From Peribacillus frigoritolerans (GTDB lineage: Bacteria > Bacillota > Bacilli > Bacillales > DSM-1321), in contig NZ_JAUUTW010000025.1 of assembly GCF_030676415.1 (NCBI RefSeq), forward strand, positions 1-64,000: DNA of 64,000 bases, written 5' to 3'. The position numbers and the translations under genes are program-made. Under the pieces are notes generated by a model. That model was given only the letters and a program-made list of their open reading frames with translations. It made no database searches and was not told the origin of the DNA. Below, piece by piece: positions 34,355-42,747 of the stretch (position 1 is the stretch's first letter; each line of letters starts with the position of its first letter).

Positions 34355-34440
34355 TGACTGAAGTGAACCCAAAAAGTTAGACACTTTATTTAATTAGGCA
34401 ACCTTGAGGGCATGAACCCGGTAATCTACTGGCTCGATTA
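34355..34440 (-). mobile_element. Terminal remnant of an IS3-family (IS150-type) element
   Basis: The segment around 34360-34384 (GTGAACCCAAAAAGTTAGACA, shared by IS150-type termini) looks like an IS3-family terminal repeat. On the minus strand, 34435 to 34394 reads EPVDYRVHALKVA-stop, the typical C-terminal end of the OrfB integrase. Everything inward of that is gone, and the remnant abuts the P450 reductase fragment at about 34440. Confidence 0.75.
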
Positions 34441-34442
34441 CG

Positions 34443-35666
34443 ATGAACTTCGTAAGTGATGTGAGCGGCACACCACTTGCCCGCACCCATCATGCTTTTA
34501 CTGCCATTGTAAAAAGGAATTTTGAATTACAACACGTAGATAGCGGAAGAAGTACACGGCATATAGAATTAACTCTGCCAGAGGGAATACATTATCAGGA
34601 AGGCGATCATCTCGGGGTTCTTCCACAAAATCCAACGGAACTTGTCGAGCGAGTGCTCAGTCGATTTAACCTAAACGGCCAAGAATGCGTGAATCTGACT
34701 GGGGATTCCGGAAAAGCTGCCCATCTTCCTACAGGAAAACCGGTAAAACTAGAAGAGTTACTATCAAACTATGTGGAGTTCCAAGAACCCGCCACCCGGT
34801 CTCAAATTCGGGCGCTTGCCACTCATACGGTATGTCCTCCACATGTAAAAGAACTTGAAGATCTTCTTTTGGACAGTACCTATAAACAAGAAATCCTGAA
34901 CAAGCGCATAACCATGCTTGACCTTATAGAAAAGTATCTTGCATGTGAAATCCCATTTGAACATTTCCTGGCTTTACTGCCACCTTTAAAAGCAAAATAC
35001 TATTCTATCTCAAGCTCACCACTCCACAACGAAGGAGAAGCAAGCATCACCGTCAGCGTCGTCCGTGGAGAAGCTTTGAGCGGCAACGGGGAATACAAAG
35101 GAATTGCATCGAATTATTTGGCTGAACGCTCCCAAGGAGACAAAATGGCCTGCTTTATCAATACGCCGCAATCCAATTTCCAGCTCCCAGAGCAAACAGG
35201 AAAACCTATCATTATGATTGGTCCTGGAACAGGAATTGCACCATTCAGGGGATTCATACAGGCACGTCGCGTTTTAAAGAAAAAAGGTGAAACGCTAGGG
35301 ACAGCCCACCTTTACTTTGGATGCCGTAATCCTGAACACGATTTCCTCTATCAAGAAGAACTCGTGCAAGCCGAACAAGAGGGCCTTGTAACACTGCACA
35401 CCGCTTTCTCCAGATGTCCCGGTCAAGAAAAAACATATGTCCAGAACCGATTAGCGGAAAACGCCCATGACATCCTTCCTTTATTAAAAGAAGGAGGACA
35501 CCTATACATCTGCGGAGACGGAAGCAAAATGGCGCCTGATGTTGAACAAACCTTAATCGACAGCTATATGCATATCTATCAAACACCGAGAGAAGAAGCC
35601 ACAGAATGGCTGCAATCATTAGAGGAGAATGGCAGATATGCGAAAGATGTTTGGGCAGGAGCATAA
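34443..35666 (+). pseudogene. 5'-truncated CYP102A (P450 BM3-type) gene, reductase part only
   Basis: The 407-aa frame matches the C-terminal FAD/NADPH reductase half of the self-sufficient fatty acid hydroxylase CYP102A (P450 BM3, CypD): STRHIELTLPEGIHYQEGDH, YYSISSSP, GPGTGIAPFRGF, YFGCRNP, YICGDGSKMAP and a terminal GRYAKDVWAGA. The heme domain and FMN domain (over 600 residues) are absent, replaced by the IS remnant. The first ATG (34443) has no ribosome site. FAD and NADPH motifs are intact, so a lone diaphorase is conceivable, but loss of function is more likely. Confidence 0.88.
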
Positions 35667-35673
35667 ATAGGGG

Positions 35674-35707
35674 AAGCAGCGATTCTTAAGGGAATCGCTG
35701 CTTTCTT
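35674..35707 (+). terminator. Terminator of the former CYP102A gene
   Basis: AAGCAGCGATTC (35674-35685) pairs with GAATCGCTGCTT (35692-35703), then TTCTT. Confidence 0.85.
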
Positions 35708-35721
35708 AATAAAATACGAAT

Positions 35722-35983
35722 TCACGGGTAAACAGCTGAAACTCACGAGTAAATAGCGCAGTCACGAGTAAAACAGCAAAAGTCACGAGTAAACAGCGCA
35801 AACTCACGAGTAAAACAGCAAAAGTCACGAGTAAACAGCGCAAAGTCACGAGTATACAGCGCAAATTCACGAGTAAAACAGCAAAAGTCACGAGTAAACA
35901 GCGCAAACTCCCAAGTAAACAGCGCAAATCCACGAGTATATCGCCCAAACCCACGAATATATCGCTCAATCTCAAGAGTAAAG
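35722..35983. repeat. Degenerate tandem array, about 12 units of 21 bp (array 2)
   Basis: Units such as TCACGAGTAAACAGCGCAAAC and TCACGAGTAAAACAGCAAAAG follow each other with a 19-21-bp period and alternate between the two forms. The last units change to GAGTATATCGCCCAAAC, the same switch of core seen in array 1, of which this is the inverse. It starts right after the terminator of the reductase fragment. Minus-strand frames through it are artefacts of the 21-bp (seven-codon) period. Confidence 0.88.
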
Positions 35984-36170
35984 TAATTATTTTGCGCTAA
36001 AATAGAAGAATTGGAACTAATGGGCATTCACACATTGGCGGAGAGCGTTTAAGGATTCTATATTCATTGTTTAAATTTGAGAGTGTATTACTTTGGAGGC
36101 AGTAGAAGTGAGAGAAGCCAATGTTTTTAATAGTGGGCAAAAAGTAATAGGGAGGGTAAAGACCTTTCCA

Positions 36171-36341
36171 TTATATATGGGTTAAGTATTTTTTAGCTTC
36201 CACTCTCATTAACTCTTTAGAAAATAGATGAAAAGAAACGGATGTCTTTTCCTCTTTTTCACCCTCAAACGTTATTTCAATCTCATTAGTTTCAAGTGCT
36301 GCAAATCTTCTAAGAATCTTCTCTAAATCTTGATTTAACAA
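36171..36341 (-). CDS. Hypothetical 56-aa protein
   Basis: A small gene starting at TTG 36341 with AAGGA 3-7 nt upstream inside GGAAGGTAAGGATA. The product begins LNQDLEKILRRFAALETNE, continues with a strand-like ITFEGEKEEK and ends AKKYLTHI. The alternation of strands and helices and a real ribosome site suggest a genuine small protein. No family recognised. Confidence 0.6.
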   Translation of the reverse strand: MLNQDLEKILRRFAALETNEIEITFEGEKEEKTSVSFHLFSKELMRVEAKKYLTHI

Positions 36342-36392
36342 TATCCTTACCTTCCTTTCGATACATTGAATATTTTAATTATATCTTCTTTC

Positions 36393-36469
36393 TTCAACTA
36401 ACAGGTGCTTATTTCAACAACTAGTTTGTTTGCGACAACCTTTTTGTTATGCAATTGAAGGGACAGGTA
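36393..36469 (+). repeat. Structured element (copy 3)
   Basis: TTCAACTAACAGGTGC at the left, a decayed centre with AACCTTTTTGTTATG, and GCAATTGAAGGGACAGG at the right. It lies between the 56-aa gene and the MBL-fold gene. Confidence 0.6.
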
Positions 36470-36548
36470 AAGGGAGATTTTGTTAAAATGAATAGTTGAA
36501 GAATGTATAGAATATTCGGTTATCATAAACGGGAGGTGTGGAGGGAAG

Positions 36549-37235
36549 ATGAAGATAATAGAACTGCCAATTGAATTTGAATTTAATGGACAAAAAAATT
36601 ACATTAATCCTAGCTTGATTATATTGAGGAATGAACTGACTTTGGTCGATACTGGGTATCCTAATTTTTTACCTTTAATTGAAAATGAAATGATGAAAAA
36701 TGGTTATGAAATGAAGAATTTAAAGAACATGATCATTACTCATTATGATATTGATCATATAGGTTCCTTATATGATTTCAAGGAAAAGTATCCTTGGATT
36801 AACATTATAGCCAGTGAAATTGAATCAAAATATATTAGTGGTGAAATGAAGTCAGAGAGATTGGTTCAAGCCGAAGAAATGCTTGAAAATATGCCAAATC
36901 AAGAAATCGAATTCGGTAAATGGTTTATACAACAATTAAAGAATTTGAAGCATGTTTCGATTGATGAAAAGGTACACGATGGTGATCTGATTTTAGATAA
37001 CGAATGTAGAGTAGTAGCAACACCAGGGCATTCTTCAGGGCATATTTCATTATATTTTCCAAGTTTAAAAAGTGTTATAACAGGTGATGCAGCTGTTATG
37101 GAGAATCATGAATTGGTCATTGCTAATCCACACTTTTGTTTAAATCTTGAGGAAGCAGAACAGTCTTTAAGAAAGATTAAAAATCTTAAAGCTGAAAATT
37201 ACTATTGTTATCATGGTGGGAAATTCACTTTATAA
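36549..37235 (+). CDS. MBL-fold metallo-hydrolase
   Basis: A 228-aa metallo-beta-lactamase-fold protein: the metal motif THYDIDHIGS (HxDxDH variant, first His followed by Tyr-Asp), GHSSGHISLYFP with a metal His, and TGDAA with the bridging Asp. The final CYHGG supplies the last His. GGGAGGTG precedes ATG 36549 at longer distance, with GGAGGG closer. It is probably a cytoplasmic thioester or lactone hydrolase. It is a single-gene unit with structured elements on both sides. Confidence 0.9.
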   Translation: MKIIELPIEFEFNGQKNYINPSLIILRNELTLVDTGYPNFLPLIENEMMKNGYEMKNLKNMIITHYDIDHIGSLYDFKEKYPWINIIASEIESKYISGEMKSERLVQAEEMLENMPNQEIEFGKWFIQQLKNLKHVSIDEKVHDGDLILDNECRVVATPGHSSGHISLYFPSLKSVITGDAAVMENHELVIANPHFCLNLEEAEQSLRKIKNLKAENYYCYHGGKFTL

Positions 37236-37250
37236 TTGGGTTTTGCTTAA

Positions 37251-37306
37251 GATCGGAGCTGTCTTTAGGCAGCTTTTTCATATGAACTGAAGGGGCAGGA
37301 TAGTTA
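37251..37306 (+). repeat. Structured element (copy 4)
   Basis: Stem AGCTGTC-TTTA-GGCAGCT, TTTTT, CATATGAACTGAAGGGGCAG and GATAGTT. It terminates the MBL-fold gene. Confidence 0.75.
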
Positions 37307-37483
37307 AGGGCTAGAAATGAAACCCCCATCTAAAACAGGAAGGGGGTAAATGTGTTTGAAGTTTTAAAATTATTACTACGTAAAAACCGAATTTTTACAG
37401 TTCGGTCAAGCAAAGGTGGGGGATATAACCTTCGGAATCTATATTGTTTGCTAGTTTGAAGATTTTTGTAGAATCATATTATA

Positions 37484-37993
37484 TTAATAATTCTGCTGTT
37501 CACTTCCAGCAGGAAATGAAACCCCCATAGTTCTTAAAGCTTCTTTTGCTTGATTTAAATAGGATTCTGCTTGTTCTTGCCATTTGATAATCACTTTAAT
37601 AAAGGCCATATATTCAGGTCTTGCATTTTCCTCCATTATTTTTAATCCTTCACTTACTTTTTTATCTTGGGTTTCAGCGTTTATTATACAAGTTGTCATT
37701 GTTTCTATAATGGTTTGCTGTTGCTCACCATTTTTTAGCCTTTGGGCTGATCCCACTGCGGTTACACGGTGATATGAAGCAGGGATTAGATGGTTATGCA
37801 TCTCGCGATTTCCTTTTAAATCTTTGGTTTCTGGTATATGGAAAAGCTCACTACTCATAGTACATACCATTTCTTCAGCATATAAACTTTGATGTAACAT
37901 ATATAAAATAGGTTCCCAGTTGTTTACTCGATAATAATAATCATTCGGATACAAAAAAACATCTCCTCTTTCAGTACATTTTATAGTTATCAT
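37484..37993 (-). CDS. Hypothetical 169-aa protein
   Basis: A soluble, mostly helical protein with no family that I recognise. The N-terminal part is strand-rich (ITIKCTERGDVFLYPNDYYY), the middle and end are helical, with EYMAFIKVIIKWQEQAESYL and NQAKEALRTMG. No signal peptide or membrane segment. An AGAGGAGATG site precedes the ATG at 37993 region on the minus strand, supporting expression. It is one of the few minus-strand genes in the accessory region. Confidence 0.7.
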   Translation of the reverse strand: MITIKCTERGDVFLYPNDYYYRVNNWEPILYMLHQSLYAEEMVCTMSSELFHIPETKDLKGNREMHNHLIPASYHRVTAVGSAQRLKNGEQQQTIIETMTTCIINAETQDKKVSEGLKIMEENARPEYMAFIKVIIKWQEQAESYLNQAKEALRTMGVSFPAGSEQQNY

Positions 37994-38171
37994 TTAGGAT
38001 CGAAATTAATGAAATTGTATTATCCATCATATGTTTATTAATTTTGTCCAGTTCAAATAATATTGCAAAGGTTAAACATGGATAACTTATTCTTAAATGT
38101 CAACTGAATATGTACCTTTACCGCCTATATGAAAAAATACATATAAATCCAACATTTTATCCTCTAACAGA

Positions 38172-38340
38172 GATGGAGACTATTGCTGTCATTTTTATTT
38201 TGGATTTGGTGGAGGTTTCGCCTTTATAGTCGTTTTGTTGATACTCTTAATCATTGTTGGATGTAGTTGTTTTAAGGCGGGAGATGGGGATAAAAAAGCC
38301 CGACTTTTATTGGTCGGGCTTTTTAAATTTAATCTAAATA
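38172..38340 (+). pseudogene. YjcZ-like small sporulation protein remnant
   Basis: One frame reads DGDYCCHFYFGFGGGFAFIV followed by VLLILLIIVGCSC, the glycine-rich start and single helix of the YjcZ family of tiny sporulation proteins. No start codon lies in that frame; the nearby ATG (38174) is out of frame, and the frame reads on through a strong terminator instead of stopping after the helix. Both ends thus look damaged. Confidence 0.55.
38293..38326 (+). terminator. Terminator after YjcZ remnant
   Basis: AAAAAGCCCGAC (38293-38304) pairs with GTCGGGCTTTTT (38313-38324). It can also act for the minus-strand mocR-type gene that ends at 38356. Confidence 0.88.
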
Positions 38341-38355
38341 TCATCAATTTTTGAA

Positions 38356-39744
38356 TCAGTCGAGATACTGTTTTAATATTTCTAATCCTATTTTTAACTC
38401 ATCGAATGAGTTTGTAGAAGAAAGTGCAATACGCAAGTACATATCAGGGGTGGTCTGCCCGCTTTGAAAACGATTGGAATGAAAAACTCTAATACCGCGC
38501 CTTTTCAAATCCGTTTCCAGCTGTAACGCATCGTTATGTCCTTTAATTGGAAGCCAACGATAAAGACTGAGAGGATGTCCAACATCCTTTCTTAAAGGAA
38601 AATATTCCGAATAAATATCATTTGCAGTCTGTGCAAGCTGTTTCTTTTGAGAAACAATTTCATGAGCCTTTCCTGATAGGATTAGCTGTGTGATAACTTC
38701 TGCATCAAAAGAAGAGGTCTTTACATTAATGTTGAAAATGGCCTGGGCAATTTTCTCGCGAAAGGCCTCTCCATAAACCATATAGGCAACTCTCAATCCA
38801 GAACATATTGACTTAGAGGTGCCGCAAATATAAACGCTCTGTTCTGAGAGTAAATGGAACATTGGCTGCCGGTAGTCAGAGATAATGCCTGCCGTCAGAA
38901 ATGCATGAATATCATCCTCAATCAAAATTAAACGATGCTTACGGATGACCGCAGCTAATTCTTGCTTTCGAATATCTGACATCATGATTGTGGTTGGATT
39001 GTTGCAAGAGGGCATCAGGAAAATGCCGTCAATATTTATTTGGCAACACTGCTTTTCAAGTTCATCTGGCATCATTCCAAATTGGTCTCCGGGAATGGGC
39101 ACTAACTTAATATGAAACATCTTTGCCAACTCGATAAAGTTTGAATAGGTGTATAAGTCGGTTGCAATTCTATTGCCAGGCTCAAACAAAGCAGCCAAGG
39201 CTATAGCCAATGCATTTTGGGCACCGGAAACGATTGCTATATGCTCTTGATCCGCGTGAATGCCGAAAGATTCCATCCAGTTTAGAGCTGCTGTTTTTTG
39301 ATGTGGAATTCCAGTCGGATCGTTGTAATTCAGTAGCTGCTCCAAATAACTTTTGTTCACGGTTTTTTGAATGGTTTCTGATACAATATCATTGGTTTGC
39401 TCAAAAGATGCCACAAAACCAAGATCAATGCTGTTTGCCGTTTTATCTGCGGAAATGGTTATAGAACGGGTGGCATTAGGAGCCACAAAGGTTCCGCTGC
39501 CCGTAACGGCATAAATCAATCCCTTTACCTCGCATATTTTGTAGGCACGGGTAATCGTGGTGAAGTTTAAGTCTAGAAAATCTGCCAATTCTCGTTGCGG
39601 GGGCAACTTGGTTCCAGGCGCTAAAAAACCATTTGTTATATCTTGTTCAAGTAATGATGCAAGAGATTTATAAAAAGGACGCTTTAATGCTTTCTTATCA
39701 GGTTTCCAAGACATTGGATAATTGTCAAATGAATTTACGGGCAT
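38356..39744 (-). CDS. MocR-type regulator (GntR DNA-binding domain fused to aminotransferase)
   Basis: A 462-aa protein. The N-terminal GntR winged helix (about residues 20-90, LPPQRELADFLDLNFTTITR) is joined to a fold-type I aminotransferase domain (about 110-460) with the PLP-binding Lys in CGTSKSICSGLR. MocR proteins sense PLP or amino compounds and usually control a divergent gene. Here the divergent pair is azlCD, a branched-chain amino acid exporter, and two matching inverted repeats with ATACAA cores lie in the gap between them. Confidence 0.92.
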   Translation of the reverse strand: MPVNSFDNYPMSWKPDKKALKRPFYKSLASLLEQDITNGFLAPGTKLPPQRELADFLDLNFTTITRAYKICEVKGLIYAVTGSGTFVAPNATRSITISADKTANSIDLGFVASFEQTNDIVSETIQKTVNKSYLEQLLNYNDPTGIPHQKTAALNWMESFGIHADQEHIAIVSGAQNALAIALAALFEPGNRIATDLYTYSNFIELAKMFHIKLVPIPGDQFGMMPDELEKQCCQINIDGIFLMPSCNNPTTIMMSDIRKQELAAVIRKHRLILIEDDIHAFLTAGIISDYRQPMFHLLSEQSVYICGTSKSICSGLRVAYMVYGEAFREKIAQAIFNINVKTSSFDAEVITQLILSGKAHEIVSQKKQLAQTANDIYSEYFPLRKDVGHPLSLYRWLPIKGHNDALQLETDLKRRGIRVFHSNRFQSGQTTPDMYLRIALSSTNSFDELKIGLEILKQYLD

Positions 39745-39763
39745 AGTTCACCTCTACTATCTT

Positions 39764-39797
39764 ATTCCATACAATCATATCACTCTTTGTATGGAAT
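39764..39797. promoter_or_regulatory. Candidate MocR operator 1
   Basis: ATTCCATACAA (39764-39774) and its perfect complement TTGTATGGAAT (39787-39797) are separated by 12 bp and lie 20 bp upstream of the mocR-type start. Confidence 0.65.
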
Positions 39798-39863
39798 TCT
39801 ACTGATGAAACGGTATGATTTGAGTTGGCTTTAAATGAATATAAGGTGATTAGCCTATCAGAC

Positions 39864-39896
39864 CCCCCATTTTGATAAAATGGGGGAATTTTATTT
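39864..39896 (+). terminator. Terminator-like hairpin in the mocR-azlC gap
   Basis: CCCCCATTTT-GAT-AAAATGGGGG then AATTTTATTTT. It points toward azlC and lies between the two operators, so it could end a short leader transcript. Confidence 0.75.
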
Positions 39897-39904
39897 TAAT
39901 TGTA

Positions 39905-39936
39905 ATCCATACAATTAACTTGTTTTTTGTACGGAT
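39905..39936. promoter_or_regulatory. Candidate MocR operator 2
   Basis: ATCCATACAA (39905-39914) and TTGTACGGAT (39927-39936) repeat operator 1 with one mismatch and nearly the same spacer. It lies about 50 bp upstream of azlC. Confidence 0.62.
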
Positions 39937-39983
39937 TTTGTATGTTAAGTTTAAATAAATTTAGCCATCAGGATGTGAATTAC

Positions 39984-40697
39984 ATGAAAAAAAGAACTCA
40001 AATCATAACTGCATTTCGTGCAGCTTTTCCGTACACAGTGCCGATTTTTGCAGGCTTTTTATTTTTAGGCATCGCTTATGGAATCTTTATGAATTCATTA
40101 GGTTTCAGTGCGATTTACCCGATTTTGATGAGTCTAACAATATTTGCAGGATCAATGGAGTTTATTGCAGCCAATTTATTGCTTGTCGCGTTCAATCCGA
40201 TTAACGCCCTTTTTCTAACCTTAATGGTGAATGCACGGCATTTGTTTTATGGCATATCCATGCTTGATAAATATAGGGGGACCGGGAAGAAAAAGCTGTA
40301 TCTGATTTTTGGGCTTTGCGATGAGTCTTTTTCCATCAATTGTACCGTTGATGTTCCGAAGGATGTGGATAAGGGCTGGTTTATGTTCTTCGTGACACTG
40401 CTCAATCATTGCTATTGGGTGATAGGATCAGCGATTGGCGGCATTTTTGGCTCACTTGTCAAATTCAATACAGAAGGACTCGATTTTGTTATGACGGCTC
40501 TCTTTGTAGTGATTTTCATTGAACAATGGATGAAAGAGAAAAAACATCATAGTGCTCTCGCTGGGCTTGGGCTGTCAGCTGTCTGCCTTATTATTTTTGG
40601 CGGAAGCCATTTCATTATCCCTGCTATGTTTGCCATTTTGGGGGTACTTACCTTACTTAGAAAGCCGTTAGAGAAAGTTGAGGTGAGAACCATATGA
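39984..40697 (+). CDS. azlC: AzlC-family branched-chain amino acid exporter, large subunit
   Basis: About 237 residues with five or more helices and the AzlC hallmarks: [33 protein letters not shown] and the loop GLCDESFSI. With AzlD it exports branched-chain amino acids or analogues. ATG 39984 is supported by AGGATGTG upstream and by homology starting at [15 protein letters not shown]; an upstream TTG at 39927 lies inside the operator. Its last codons overlap azlD (ATGA). Confidence 0.92.
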   Translation: MKKRTQIITAFRAAFPYTVPIFAGFLFLGIAYGIFMNSLGFSAIYPILMSLTIFAGSMEFIAANLLLVAFNPINALFLTLMVNARHLFYGISMLDKYRGTGKKKLYLIFGLCDESFSINCTVDVPKDVDKGWFMFFVTLLNHCYWVIGSAIGGIFGSLVKFNTEGLDFVMTALFVVIFIEQWMKEKKHHSALAGLGLSAVCLIIFGGSHFIIPAMFAILGVLTLLRKPLEKVEVRTI

Positions 40698-41026
40698 CAA
40701 TGACTTTAACGCAGCAAATCATTACAATCGCGATGGTTGTTTTAGGTACAATGCTTACAAGATTTCTTCCCTTCATCGTTTTCCCATCAGGTAAACCCAC
40801 ACCGAAGTATGTACAGTATCTCGGTAAAATGCTGCCATCTGCGGTAATTGGGCTTTTGGTCATTTATTGTTTAAAGGATGTAAGCTTACAATCGGGAAGT
40901 CACGGCATCCCCGAATTTATTGCGGTAGCTGTAGTTGCCCTGCTTCACTTTTGGAAGAAAAACATGCTCCTCTCCATTGCAGGGGGAACGATTGTCTACA
41001 TGATGCTGGTTCAATTGGTTTGGTAA
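40694..41026 (+). CDS. azlD: AzlD-family small subunit
   Basis: A 110-aa membrane protein with four helices, starting [20 protein letters not shown] and holding [20 protein letters not shown], the characteristic AzlD motif. It partners AzlC in the exporter. The 4-bp overlap with azlC indicates coupled translation. Confidence 0.92.
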   Translation: MTMTLTQQIITIAMVVLGTMLTRFLPFIVFPSGKPTPKYVQYLGKMLPSAVIGLLVIYCLKDVSLQSGSHGIPEFIAVAVVALLHFWKKNMLLSIAGGTIVYMMLVQLVW

Positions 41027-41051
41027 TATTCAATCAAAGGGGCAGGTAATA

Positions 41052-41506
41052 GTGAAGAAGAAAATTGATGAATATCAAGTATATGAAAAACACTATGAAC
41101 CAATTCATGAGCAAGTGAAAAACGATCCGTATGCTCAGTCGTTAGGCATTCAGTTAACTATATTCGAAGCAGGTTTTGCAGAAGCAACCCTAGAAGTGCA
41201 AAGCACTATGGTAAATGCATATGGAACTGTTCACGGGGCAGTTATTTATGCTGTAGCAGATCATGCTTTTTCCGTAGCCTGTAATGCTTATGGCAAAACA
41301 TCATTGGGACTCTCGACAACAATCCAGTTTATTGAATCAGCCAAACCCGGAGACAAGATAGTAGCACGTGCAACGGAAGTTAAACGAAACTATCGGACAG
41401 GATTCTATCGAATAGACGTCTTGCATAAGCAAACCTGATAGCAACCATGGAGGCAGTGTCCTATCGTAAGGATCATTATTTTATTGATCTTGATGAACAA
41501 GATTAA
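41052..41506 (+). pseudogene. PaaI-type thioesterase with a C-terminal frameshift
   Basis: The first 128 codons encode a hot-dog thioesterase: VNAYGTVHGAVIYAVADHAF carries the family HGxxI motif. The frame ends HKQT-stop at 41436-41438, but the next frame continues LIATMEAVSYRKDHYFIDLD and then EQD-stop at 41506, the expected C-terminal strand of PaaI proteins. One base insertion or deletion near 41430 thus separates the two parts. The short form might still fold, because the active site is intact. The start at 41052 is a GTG with GGGGCAGG upstream. Confidence 0.82.
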
Positions 41507-41528
41507 GCAGTCTAATAGTTATTGATCA

Positions 41529-41580
41529 TAGCTGTCATTGAGACAGCTTTTTCTTATGGAGGTAATGGGGCAGGTTCATT
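41529..41580 (+). repeat. Structured element (copy 5)
   Basis: A perfect stem AGCTGTC-ATTGA-GACAGCT, TTTTT, CTTATGGAGGTAATGGGGCA and GGTTCATTAG. Here the wobble pair of other copies is replaced by a Watson-Crick pair. Confidence 0.8.
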
Positions 41581-41643
41581 AGGTAACTTTATTTGGAAGG
41601 TATGTTAATATTAGGATATTGTTATTTTGATAGGCGCTGGAAT

Positions 41644-42012
41644 ATGAGTCAAGTCAATCCAAAAACAAAGATATACTTTTGGCTATCTGTCACGCAATTA
41701 CTCTGTGGAATCGTTTCTTGGATTCCCTATTTGCTCTTTAAAATTGAAGAATCTTATGGGATGCTACCATTTGTTCTTAACCCAATTGGAGTGGTATCAG
41801 GTTCTTTTTCAAACAACAGATTAATAGCCTTAAGCAATTTATTATGGTCTTTAGTTATTCCTTGTGATATTTGTATATCTAACAAAAAGGTACATTCCTA
41901 TGTGATTGTTAGGGGGATTTTCTGGCACTCCATCAAACTTTATATAGAAGTAACATGTGCAATAGCAGTAAATCAGATCTGTCATCTAGGCAGATTTTTC
42001 TTATGCAAATAA
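41644..42012 (+). CDS. Small membrane protein, probably frameshifted
   Basis: ATG 41644 starts SQVNPKTKIYFWLSVTQLLC and two or three hydrophobic helices follow. After about residue 75 the sequence loses its membrane pattern and the frame runs on into the hairpin of the next structured element (ending HLGRFFLCK), which suggests a frameshift and loss of the natural stop. No family is recognised. Confidence 0.45.
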   Translation: MSQVNPKTKIYFWLSVTQLLCGIVSWIPYLLFKIEESYGMLPFVLNPIGVVSGSFSNNRLIALSNLLWSLVIPCDICISNKKVHSYVIVRGIFWHSIKLYIEVTCAIAVNQICHLGRFFLCK

Positions 42013-42033
42013 AGTGGCAGGTTAGTTAAACAA
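41973..42033 (+). repeat. Structured element (copy 6)
   Basis: Stem ATCTGTC-ATCTA-GGCAGAT, TTTTT, CTTATGCAAATAAAGTGGCA, GGTTAGTTAAACAAGG. The stem bases differ from copies 4 and 5 by paired changes. Confidence 0.8.
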
Positions 42034-42100
42034 GGTATTTCAGTGCCAGTAGGGAATTTAATAAAGTGGTTATCTCAGATTAAGATTAGAGGTGAAATTT

Positions 42101-42562
42101 ATGAAAGTGCATTTGAAAAGTGTTACGAGAGAAAATTGGGAAGAGGCGTTAGCACTGAAAGTTAAGAAGCAGCAAAGTAACTTTGTACCGTCAGTAGCCG
42201 TATCACTTGCCAAAGTTTATATTAAACCGGACGGGGATAATATTGTTTATTTGCCCTTTGCCATCTATGACAAAGAGATAATGGTCGGTTTTATCATGCA
42301 TGCTTACGATGAAAATACGACGAATATGTATTGGATTAACGGATTCATCATTGATGAGAGATATCAAGGTAAAGGATATGGTAGGGCGGCACTGACTGAG
42401 ATGGTTCATTGGATAGCAAATAAGTTTACGATTTGTAAAGAAATTCGTCTAACCGTATTTAGAGATAACGAAAATGCTCGTGAACTATATAAACGTTTTG
42501 GCTTTCTTCCCACAGGAGATGTATATGGAGAAGAAGATGTATGGTTTCTTCCTATAAAATAA
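42101..42562 (+). CDS. GNAT N-acetyltransferase, diamine/spermidine acetyltransferase-like
   Basis: About 153 residues with the GNAT fold: the acetyl-CoA loop ERYQGKGYGRAALTEM (R/QxxGxG/A) near residue 90 and the C-terminal NENARELYKRFGFLPTG. The overall sequence resembles BltD/SpeG-type polyamine acetyltransferases. ATG 42101 follows AGAGGTGA by 5 nt. It is a single-gene unit with structured elements on both sides. Confidence 0.88.
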   Translation: MKVHLKSVTRENWEEALALKVKKQQSNFVPSVAVSLAKVYIKPDGDNIVYLPFAIYDKEIMVGFIMHAYDENTTNMYWINGFIIDERYQGKGYGRAALTEMVHWIANKFTICKEIRLTVFRDNENARELYKRFGFLPTGDVYGEEDVWFLPIK

Positions 42563-42570
42563 CTATGTTT

Positions 42571-42659
42571 CTTATTTAACTAAGGTGGTTTAATTAGATT
42601 AAGAAGGTTCCTGAGGCATCCTTTTTCATATGAAACAAACGGGGACAGGTTAGTTCAAG
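42571..42659 (+). repeat. Structured element (copy 7)
   Basis: A left arm variant (TTTAACTAAGGTGG), hairpin GGTTCC-TGA-GGCATCC, TTTTT, CATATGAAACAAACGGGGAC and AGGTTAGTTCAAG. Confidence 0.75.
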
Positions 42660-42747
42660 AACTAAAAGGGAAGATACTAATCAATGAATTGAATCAATTA
42701 AGCTTCCTCTTTACGTTATAAGGGGATAGAATATAAATAAAAAGGTG

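Noticed and set aside
35706-36027. Two minus-strand frames with repeated LFTREFALFTRDF-like motifs
   Set aside because: Again the 21-bp array read in two frames at once. Both cannot be genes, and neither has a start signal.
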